A stretch of 25,822 nucleotides of DNA. Origin: a virus. The DNA lies in IMG/VR virus record IMGVR_UViG_3300027977_000177, positions 1-25,822 of that record; one strand, given 5' to 3'. The notes below the pieces were generated by a model. It was not told where the DNA came from. It saw only the letters and a program-made list of their open reading frames with translations, and searched no databases. The number at the start of each line of letters is the position of its first letter. Position 1 is the first letter of the stretch. The translations under genes were made by a program, and so were the position numbers. Below are positions 16,318 to 22,308 of this stretch, piece after piece.

Positions 16318-16749
16318 ATGAATAATAAATTATTAGTTCACAAACATTTAATTATAAGAGCAGAAGCGGTAAGTCCACCTATGAACGAGGAGTTTCTTAG
16401 GCGTTGGTTAGAAAAATTTATTTCAGATATTGGAATGAAAGTAATGATGGGTCCCTATGTAAAGTATTCAGAAATGAAAGGCAATCGTGGAATTACCGGT
16501 GCAGCAATTATAGAAACATCACACATCGTTATGCATGTATGGGATGAACCAAATCCAGCATTATTACAATTTGATGTTTACTCTTGTGGAGAATTTGATC
16601 CAGAACAAATATGTGAAAAGATAAAAAGAGATTTTACTACAACAAAAATTGAATATAAATTTTTAGATAGAGAACACGATTTAAAAGAAATACACACAAT
16701 TAGTTTTAACCACCAAGAACATCATAAATATGATGAATTAGGTTATTGA
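16318..16749 (+). CDS. speD: S-adenosylmethionine decarboxylase, SpeD-type
   Basis: This 143-residue protein matches the short prokaryotic AdoMet decarboxylase family, which makes decarboxylated AdoMet for spermidine synthesis. Members cleave themselves to form a pyruvoyl group from a serine. The putative serine is S68 in TSHIVMHVW, H73 fits the proton-donor histidine and C90 in YSCG fits the catalytic cysteine, with the spacing of the Thermotoga enzyme. The residue before the serine is Thr67, with Glu66 one position earlier, where the usual order is Glu-Ser. The start has no SD; the AT-rich stretch TATATT at 16304-16309 lies only eight bases upstream of the ATG, so a leaderless message is possible. 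No spermidine synthase is nearby. speD occurs as an auxiliary metabolic gene in marine phages. Confidence 0.82.
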   Translation: MNNKLLVHKHLIIRAEAVSPPMNEEFLRRWLEKFISDIGMKVMMGPYVKYSEMKGNRGITGAAIIETSHIVMHVWDEPNPALLQFDVYSCGEFDPEQICEKIKRDFTTTKIEYKFLDREHDLKEIHTISFNHQEHHKYDELGY

Positions 16750-16775
16750 AATTTTAAAATAAATCATTATATATT
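16746..16775 (+). promoter_or_regulatory. Putative sigma-70 promoter of hsp20
   Basis: TTGAAA at 16746-16751 and TATATT at 16770-16775 are separated by 18 bases. The -35 box overlaps the speD stop codon. The predicted transcript would start near 16782 and carry a leader of about 50 bases with the strong SD of hsp20. In such an AT-rich region chance matches are possible. Confidence 0.45.
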
Positions 16776-16818
16776 CATCAGACTGCATCATGTGGATGGG
16801 TCAATTAACTTGCTTAAC

Positions 16819-16825
16819 AAAGGAG
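16819..16825 (+). promoter_or_regulatory. Strong ribosome binding site fixing the hsp20 start
   Basis: AAAGGAG lies six bases before the ATG at 16832. It is the strongest SD sequence in the window, where many genes rely on stop-start overlap, and it decides against the in-frame upstream ATG at 16790. Confidence 0.75.
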
Positions 16826-16831
16826 ATAATT

Positions 16832-17254
16832 ATGACAAACCTAGAAGTTTTCAATAATTTAAGCAAACAAATGTTCAATGAATCAACAAAATTTTTTGAT
16901 GATGCTTTTGAAAATATTTTTGACACGTGGTCAAAAGTACAATCATTTCCATTCTATAACGTAGTAAAATACTCAAAAGGTAAATACGGATTAGAAATTG
17001 GTTTAGCTGGATACAATAAAGAAAATACACTTGTAGAAGTTAAAGATGGTATCTTAACAATAGAAGGAAAAGTAGAAGATAAAAATGTGGACTATGTTAA
17101 AAAAGGTCTAGCATTTAGACAATTCTTCAAACAGTTTCAATTAGCTAAAGATGTAATAATTGATGAAGCTGAAATGAAAGATGGCTTATTAAAAATTAAA
17201 CTTGGCTTCAAAGAACCAAAAGAAGTTGAAGGTATCAAAGTAGATATTAAATAA
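16832..17254 (+). CDS. hsp20: Small heat-shock protein, Hsp20/IbpA-like
   Basis: This 140-residue protein has an alpha-crystallin domain at about 40-130. Visible family features are YNVVKYSKGKYGLEIGLAGY (42-61), VEVKDGILTIEGK (68-80), AFRQFFKQFQLAKDV (94-108) and the A-x-x-x-G-L-L motif at 113-120 (AEMKDGLL), close to IbpA. IKV at 135-137 may serve as the C-terminal I-x-I/V motif. It is an ATP-independent chaperone that holds unfolding proteins; phage copies are common in marine T4-like phages and could help virion assembly or protect host proteins. The start at 16832 is chosen over an in-frame ATG at 16790 because of the SD. It ends just before a hairpin that separates it from the convergent helicase gene. 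Confidence 0.85.
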   Translation: MTNLEVFNNLSKQMFNESTKFFDDAFENIFDTWSKVQSFPFYNVVKYSKGKYGLEIGLAGYNKENTLVEVKDGILTIEGKVEDKNVDYVKKGLAFRQFFKQFQLAKDVIIDEAEMKDGLLKIKLGFKEPKEVEGIKVDIK

Positions 17255-17270
17255 TGTTCCCTTACAACGA

Positions 17271-17300
17271 GGAGGAGTGGAAATTTATATCCACTCCTTC
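17271..17300. terminator. Hairpin between convergent hsp20 and helicase genes
   Basis: GGAGTGGA at 17274-17281 pairs with TCCACTCC at 17290-17297, extended outwards by three pairs including one G-T, with an eight-base AT loop. It lies between the hsp20 stop and the helicase end and contains the helicase stop codon (17285-17287 on the minus strand). No T-tract follows on either strand, so it may act as a bidirectional transcript end or RNA stabiliser and not as a classical intrinsic terminator. Confidence 0.5.
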
Positions 17301-18727
17301 AACTCTTCACCCATAATTTGAGAAGCAATATTTATTTTTTTGCGAAGAGCTTTTACGATTTTTTCATCTACTGTGTCCTCCGCCATAATATCTACATAGG
17401 TCATTTTTCTAACCTGACCATGTCTATTAATTCTAGCTTCCGATTGAGTTCTTTTTTCCAAATCATAACCATTAGAATAATAAACCATCGTATTAGCTTC
17501 AGTTAATGTAATTCCATAACCACCTGTTTGAGGAGTACCAATTAAAAATTTAACCTTACTATTAGGGTCCTGCAATAATTTAATATTATTTTGTCTTTCA
17601 CTTTGTGGAGTGTCTCCATAATAAGTGACATAAGAGTCTTTACCAAATTCTTTTTCGACAGCTTTAATAATAGCATTTATATCATATCTATAGTGAGCCC
17701 ATATGACTGCTTTGTTTTCAACTTCTCTTAATATATCAATTAAGGCATCTAATCTTTCATTCTTAATTTCTTTAATAGAACCATCATCGGCAGTAAAATG
17801 GCCACAAGTTATTTGATGTAATCTCATTAATTGAACAAGCGCTGTTGCTGTTGTCATGACTTTACCATCCATAGCTGCAAGAGCTATTTGTTTCATAGAG
17901 TCATATATTTTCTTTTGTTCTTTAGATAACTGTATAATTCTTTTTGTATAAACATAATCTGGTAAATCTAAACAATCTTCTTTTAAAACTCTGTATGAAA
18001 ACGGTTCAAGTTTTTTAGATAGTTCATCAAGATTACGATAGCCAACAACTAATTGAATAGATCGTCCACCAAAGTTAGCAGTCTTTAATACTGCATAACG
18101 AGTCCTAAAAGCATAATAAGAAGTATAATCCAATAAACAAGGATCAAGAAACTCACACTGTTTATATAAATCTAATGGAGATTTAGTAACAGGAGATCCA
18201 GTTAGTATTCTTCTATATTTAGCTTGCCTACCTAAATTAACAATTGACTTAGTTCTAATAGCATCTGGATTTTTAATAGTAGTTGATTCGTCTATAGCCA
18301 TTAAAGTTTTATGACAACTTAAAAATGTTTCAGCAAATGACACACCATTTTTAGTAGATAAGGCTTCTACATTCATAATTAATATATGAAGTTCATGTCC
18401 TGATTCAAATAAAGGATCCGCTTCTAATGAAACTATTTTACCACCTTTTATAAAAGAGGATTTCCATAAAACCTTTTTAAATTCTATATGTTTGGGTAAA
18501 TGAGTTGGAATTTCTATGTCATTCCAAGTTTGATAAACACCTTTGGGAGCTATAATTAAAGCACCATCAATCTTACCCTTATCATAAAGCATTGCAATAT
18601 TATCAATAAGAACCTTTGATTTGCCGGTTCCCATCTCCATAAAATAAGCAAATACTTCCTTATTCCATGACTTTTCTAAAGCAGTTATTTGATGCGCATA
18701 GGGTTTAGTTTTAAACTTATAATTCAT
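17285..18727 (-). CDS. SNF2-like SF2 helicase/ATPase
   Basis: This 480-residue protein has a complete SF2 core of the SNF2 type. Motif I is GTGKS at 33-37, motif II is DEST at 146-149, motif III is TGSP at 177-180. The C-terminal RecA lobe carries YYGDT near 369, QTGGYGITLTEA at 400-411 and motif VI QSEARINRHGQ at 428-438 with arginine fingers R432 and R435. There is no separate DNA-binding domain, as in short phage helicases of this class. Such enzymes use ATP to move on double-stranded DNA, for example in branch migration, displacement of proteins or recombination. It is the only minus-strand gene of the window and has its own promoter. It runs towards hsp20, from which a hairpin separates it. 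The exact role in the phage cycle is unknown. Confidence 0.85.
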   Translation of the reverse strand: MNYKFKTKPYAHQITALEKSWNKEVFAYFMEMGTGKSKVLIDNIAMLYDKGKIDGALIIAPKGVYQTWNDIEIPTHLPKHIEFKKVLWKSSFIKGGKIVSLEADPLFESGHELHILIMNVEALSTKNGVSFAETFLSCHKTLMAIDESTTIKNPDAIRTKSIVNLGRQAKYRRILTGSPVTKSPLDLYKQCEFLDPCLLDYTSYYAFRTRYAVLKTANFGGRSIQLVVGYRNLDELSKKLEPFSYRVLKEDCLDLPDYVYTKRIIQLSKEQKKIYDSMKQIALAAMDGKVMTTATALVQLMRLHQITCGHFTADDGSIKEIKNERLDALIDILREVENKAVIWAHYRYDINAIIKAVEKEFGKDSYVTYYGDTPQSERQNNIKLLQDPNSKVKFLIGTPQTGGYGITLTEANTMVYYSNGYDLEKRTQSEARINRHGQVRKMTYVDIMAEDTVDEKIVKALRKKINIASQIMGEELKEWI

Positions 18728-18759
18728 GTATTTAACTCTTTATCTTTCTATAAAAAGGA

Positions 18760-18789
18760 ATTATAACATACTTATTATTAACTTGTCAA
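18760..18789 (-). promoter_or_regulatory. Consensus sigma-70 promoter of the SNF2-like gene
   Basis: Read on the minus strand, TTGACA (18789-18784) and TATAAT (18765-18760) are both perfect consensus, separated by 18 bases. Transcription would start near 18753, giving a leader of about 26 bases to the ATG at 18727. This points to recognition by the host vegetative RNA polymerase and probably early expression. Confidence 0.7.
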
Positions 18790-18799
18790 ATACGAAAGT

Positions 18800-19153
18800 A
18801 TGGAAAATACTGTTTACGTTATACAGGAATTACCGGGTACCAGGTCAGGCCAACCAAAATTTAATATTATGGGGGCACAGAAATTTGGTAAATTAAAAAC
18901 ATTATTACCCGAATATTCACAAATTATATTAAGTCCAGGACCATTGGTTGCAAAATTAAGGTCTTTATTAAAAGATTATACACCAAAAGATTATTTACTA
19001 CTTACAGGCGATCCTGCCATAATTGGTGTAGCTTGTTCTATAGCATCCGATATCACAAATGGTAGATATAATGTGTTAAAATGGGATAGACAGGAACAAA
19101 CGTATTATTCTATTGAAATCAATCTCTATGAGAAAGGAAACATTGAATCCTAG
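18800..19153 (+). CDS. Uncharacterised protein, 117 aa, start of replication block
   Basis: I recognise the type from marine phage genomes but know no function. The 117 residues form a compact alpha/beta pattern: MENTVYVIQELPGT, GAQKFGKLKTLLPEY, QIILSPGPLVAKLRSLL, a central KDYLLLTGDPAIIGVACSIA and a final strand pair around NVLKWDRQEQTYYSIEINL. The TGDP and Gly-Val-Ala-Cys segment could be a small ligand or nucleotide pocket; this is a guess. There is no signal peptide or membrane segment. It is divergent from the SNF2-like gene, 72 bases apart, with no clear promoter of its own on the + strand. A promoter follows its stop, so it is separate from the downstream operon or joins it by read-through. 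Confidence 0.65.
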   Translation: MENTVYVIQELPGTRSGQPKFNIMGAQKFGKLKTLLPEYSQIILSPGPLVAKLRSLLKDYTPKDYLLLTGDPAIIGVACSIASDITNGRYNVLKWDRQEQTYYSIEINLYEKGNIES

Positions 19154-19156
19154 ATA

Positions 19157-19185
19157 TTGACATAATATTTAAATTAGTATATACT
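19157..19185 (+). promoter_or_regulatory. Sigma-70 promoter of the replication operon
   Basis: TTGACA at 19157-19162 and TATACT at 19180-19185 are 17 bases apart, the optimal spacing. Transcription would start near 19192, 47 bases before the ATG at 19239. A second perfect TATAAT at 19199-19204 lacks a good -35 box and may be a secondary start or chance. All replication genes to 25822 lie downstream in the same direction with almost no gaps. Confidence 0.7.
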
Positions 19186-19238
19186 TTTATTAATGAAGTA
19201 TAATAGAAAGAAAGTAAACAACAAACAGAAAGAAAAAA

Positions 19239-19790
19239 ATGCAAAATATAAACTTTGAACAAGATCAAACAGAATCATTATTACAAATTAATGATGCTAA
19301 AGTTTTATCCGATCAGGTAGTTAAATTAAAAAATCTTGAAGATAAAATTTTACAAGCAGAAGATAATTTAAAAAAATTAAAAGAAGAAGCAGATGTTCTA
19401 TCAGGGGAAGTTATTCCTACGATGATGACTGAAATGAATATCTCAACATTGAAATTAGCAGATGGTACCGCTGTAGAAGTGAAACCCATCTACGGTGCTT
19501 CAATTTCCGCTGAAAGGAAAGAAGAGGCATTTAACTGGCTTCGTGAAAACGGTCTAGGTGACCTTATTAAAAATGAGGTTACTGTCTCCTTTGGCCGCAA
19601 CGAAGATAACAAGGCAATTGCTTATGCAAACCTTGCAGCAGAGAATGGATTTCAACCCGCCCAGAAATTAAAGGTTGAACCCATGACTCTCAAAGCATTG
19701 GTCAGAGAGCGTATCGAAGCTGGGAAAGATATGCCCTCTGATCTATTTAACGTGTTCGCAGGAAACCGAACCAAAATAATAAGGAAATAA
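19239..19790 (+). CDS. Phage replication-region protein with N-terminal coiled coil, unknown function
   Basis: This 183-residue protein has a coiled coil at about 25-55 (KLKNLEDKILQAEDNLKKL and on), then LSGEVIPTMMTEMNISTLKLADG at 54-76 and a conserved-looking block EEAFNWLRENGLGDLIKNEVTVSFGR at 94-119, followed by LKALVRERIEAGKDMPSDLF near 151-170. I have seen this architecture in replication-region genes of other podo- and siphophages, annotated as hypothetical. Its place before the putative ssDNA-binding gene suggests a DNA-metabolism role. It directly follows the promoter but has no good SD (AGAAAG only). The second half (from about 19440) is clearly richer in G/C-ending codons than the first half. 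Function unknown. Confidence 0.65.
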   Translation: MQNINFEQDQTESLLQINDAKVLSDQVVKLKNLEDKILQAEDNLKKLKEEADVLSGEVIPTMMTEMNISTLKLADGTAVEVKPIYGASISAERKEEAFNWLRENGLGDLIKNEVTVSFGRNEDNKAIAYANLAAENGFQPAQKLKVEPMTLKALVRERIEAGKDMPSDLFNVFAGNRTKIIRK

Positions 19791-19792
19791 AC

Positions 19793-20605
19793 ATGAACAA
19801 AGCACAAAGCACAATGGACCAAGGAATAAAAAAGTCCAACGCAGTGTCTGAGAAAGCGACTGCGGGAGCTTTAGCTGTTAGCTTCTTTGAAGAAGATGCA
19901 GATAAAGGTCTAAGTAATATGGGTCATGAAGACCTAGCATTACCTTTTCTTAAAATACTAGGACAACTATCTCCAGAAGTTAATAAGAGAGATGGTAAAT
20001 ATGTTCAAGGCGCTGAGCCTGGAATGATTTACAACTCTGTAACAGGAGAGTTGTTTGATGGTGAAAAAGGAATTGATGTCTTACCTTGTCATTACAAATT
20101 AGAATATATTGAATGGCAAGATAGAGGTGAAGGTTCCGGTGCTCCAGTAGGAATACACCCATCATCAAGTGATATATTAACAAAAACAAAAAGAGATGCT
20201 TCTTTTAAAGATAGATTACCAAGTGGTAACTATGTTGAAAAAACTGCAAGTCATTTCTTAATTGTTTGTGGTCAAACTCCAACGACTGCTCTATTAGCAA
20301 TGAAATCTACTCAATTAAAAATTAGTAGAAAATGGAATAGTATGATGGCAAGTATTAAGATGAAAGGTAAAAATGGATTATTTACACCGGCATCTTTTAG
20401 CCACATTTATAAGTTAAGAACTGTTCAACAGTCTAACGACAAAGGAACTTGGTTTGGTTGGGAAGTTAGCAAAGTGGGTCCTGTAGAGGATTCTTCTTTG
20501 TATCAACAAGCTAAAGCCTTTGCTGAGAGTGTTTCAAGAGGAGACATTAAAGTAAAGCATGGTGAGCCTAACGGATCTGAAAAAACGTCTGAAGCACACT
20601 TTTAA
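19793..20605 (+). CDS. Replication-region protein, candidate ssDNA-binding protein
   Basis: This 270-residue protein has a short disordered start, a core from about 45 to 235 with strands such as LALPFLKILGQLSPEV, GMIYNSVTGELFDGEKGIDVLP and CHYKLEYIEWQDRG, then FLIVCGQTPTTALLAMKSTQLK and SHIYKLRTVQQSNDKGTWFGW, and a charged, acidic-tipped tail ending in SEKTSEAHF. A beta-rich core and its position upstream of primase and polymerase resemble phage ssDNA-binding proteins in layout, but I cannot show an OB fold, so this is a suggestion only. AAGGA at 19781-19785 lies seven bases before the ATG, and the gap to the previous gene is two bases. A strong RNA hairpin follows its stop. Confidence 0.6.
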   Translation: MNKAQSTMDQGIKKSNAVSEKATAGALAVSFFEEDADKGLSNMGHEDLALPFLKILGQLSPEVNKRDGKYVQGAEPGMIYNSVTGELFDGEKGIDVLPCHYKLEYIEWQDRGEGSGAPVGIHPSSSDILTKTKRDASFKDRLPSGNYVEKTASHFLIVCGQTPTTALLAMKSTQLKISRKWNSMMASIKMKGKNGLFTPASFSHIYKLRTVQQSNDKGTWFGWEVSKVGPVEDSSLYQQAKAFAESVSRGDIKVKHGEPNGSEKTSEAHF

Positions 20606-20614
20606 TGAGAAATC

Positions 20615-20650
20615 GGGGCAAGATAATACTTGCCCCAAACAAATAGGGCA
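20615..20650 (+). promoter_or_regulatory. Hairpin with alternative SD-sequestering pairing before the primase gene
   Basis: GGGGCAAG at 20615-20622 pairs perfectly with CTTGCCCC at 20629-20636 around the six-base loop ATAATA. The second arm can instead pair with the SD region: TGCCC at 20631-20635 with GGGCA at 20646-20650, covering AGGG at 20645-20648, the likely SD of the ATG at 20653. The two forms exclude each other. No T-tract follows, so a classical terminator is less likely. Confidence 0.5.
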
Positions 20651-20652
20651 CA

Positions 20653-22308
20653 ATGGAGAAAGAGTTTGCAGAGATATTTAGCGGACTAAAAAGAAATTTT
20701 GGTATTGCTTATTTAGATGAGTTTACCATTGATGAAAAGACAGGTAAGAAAAAACCAAAAAAATATGGTTGGTCTTTTAAAGAAATAACTGACAAACACT
20801 ATTCAGATCATATAAAAGGCAAAACATCTATTGGTATTCAACCTTGTGATGATGATGGTATGGCAAGTTTTGGTGCCATAGATATTGATGATACAGAACA
20901 TAGTTATGCAAATTTTCCATATAAAAAATATTTAGATATTATAAAAGAAAACAATCTTCCATTAATTCCAGTTAAATCAAAGAGTGGTGGTTTACATTTA
21001 TATTTATTTTTAAAAGAAAAAACTAAAGCAGTGTTTTTAAGAAATTTTTTAGAAAACTTATTGTTTACATTAAAACTAAAACCTAGCACAGAGATATATC
21101 CTAAACAAACTGAACTTGGATTTGATGAAGAAAAAAAAGAATGGTCTAATGGTCAGTATATAAATCTTCCTTACTTTAATGAGAATGAAAGAGTTGCGAT
21201 TAACTATGATGGAACCCAATTTACATTAGAACAATTTATTAAAGTAGTTAATCATAATAAAAAAACAAAAGAAGAATTAGAAGAGTTTTCGCTTGCCCTT
21301 GTGAAAACTGTCTTACAAGGAGGTCCTGAGGAATTTAATGATGGCCCTCCTTGTTTACAGATTTTATCAAAAAATAAGTTATCAGATGGTAGAGATAGAT
21401 GGCTATATAACTACATGGTGTTTGCAAAGAAAAAATACGAAGATAATTGGCAAAACGTTGTTAAAGCAGCTCCACAAAAATATTTTATAAAAGATTCTAA
21501 TGGTGTCATATTAGATGAATGGGGATCAGAAAAAAAAATAATAGATAAAATTAAATCATGGAGAAAAGACAGTACAAAAGGATATACGTGCAATCAAGAA
21601 CCTATTGTTAATTTTTGTATGAAATTAGAATGTCTTAAAAGAAAATATGGTGTTGGATCTGATAGGACAAGAATGTTTCCGCCATTGTCTAATTTAGTAA
21701 AAATAAATTATCCAGAACCCGAATATACTTTCAATGTTGAATTACCTGAAAGTAAAGGAAGCAAAGCAGTTAGGGCTAAGGATATAAAACAAATAAAAGA
21801 TCAAGAAGAATTAAGAGCTTTAATAATGAAGACTGCAAATATTTTTGTAGCAAAAGTAAAAGGAGATGATTTTGAAAATGTTATTGCTAAACTATTTCCT
21901 CCAATAGAAATACATCAACCACCTAAAGGAACTACTCCTGATGAATTATTACATGAGTATCTTCAAGAATATGTTAATGGACCCAAGGCAAAATCATATG
22001 CTTCTTTTAAATCAGGCGCTGTATTAATAGAGGATGGATATGCATACTTTAAGTTTGCAAACTTTTTTAATACTTTAAAAAACAAAGAATGGAAAGAGGG
22101 TAAGGAAAGAACAGCTCAAAGAATAAAAGAAAGATATAAAGCAGAGTATGGAATTAAAAAAAGATTTCCTAAACTAAATAATGAGAGTGCTAACTACGAG
22201 GCAATAGAGGTTGTAAAAGTAAATTTAAATGTAAAAGAAAATGAATTGATAAAAGATGTAGTAGAAACAGAAATAATAAAAATGAAAGGTAATAAGAACG
22301 TATTTTAA
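20653..22308 (+). CDS. TOTE-type archaeo-eukaryotic primase (AEP) domain protein
   Basis: This 551-residue protein has the AEP primase pattern of the TOTE class. FGAIDIDD at 73-80 carries the metal-binding DxD (D77, D79), KSKSGGLHLYLFL at 108-120 has the s-x-H-like motif with H115, and IYPKQTELGF near 153-163 and the NGQYINLPYF block near 172-181 are typical of the class. The C-terminal part has three cysteines in CNQEPIVNFCMKLECLKR (C313, C322, C327) followed by KYGVG, as in other phage primases, possibly a metal or structural site. It would make primers for the family A polymerase. AGGG at 20645-20648 serves as SD. The stop overlaps the helicase ATG (TAATG), so the two are coupled. No helicase domain is fused. 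Confidence 0.75.
   Translation: MEKEFAEIFSGLKRNFGIAYLDEFTIDEKTGKKKPKKYGWSFKEITDKHYSDHIKGKTSIGIQPCDDDGMASFGAIDIDDTEHSYANFPYKKYLDIIKENNLPLIPVKSKSGGLHLYLFLKEKTKAVFLRNFLENLLFTLKLKPSTEIYPKQTELGFDEEKKEWSNGQYINLPYFNENERVAINYDGTQFTLEQFIKVVNHNKKTKEELEEFSLALVKTVLQGGPEEFNDGPPCLQILSKNKLSDGRDRWLYNYMVFAKKKYEDNWQNVVKAAPQKYFIKDSNGVILDEWGSEKKIIDKIKSWRKDSTKGYTCNQEPIVNFCMKLECLKRKYGVGSDRTRMFPPLSNLVKINYPEPEYTFNVELPESKGSKAVRAKDIKQIKDQEELRALIMKTANIFVAKVKGDDFENVIAKLFPPIEIHQPPKGTTPDELLHEYLQEYVNGPKAKSYASFKSGAVLIEDGYAYFKFANFFNTLKNKEWKEGKERTAQRIKERYKAEYGIKKRFPKLNNESANYEAIEVVKVNLNVKENELIKDVVETEIIKMKGNKNVF

Noticed and set aside
16790-16831. In-frame upstream ATG that would lengthen Hsp20 by 14 residues.
   Set aside because: No SD precedes it, the extension has no family match, and a strong AAAGGAG lies before the ATG at 16832.
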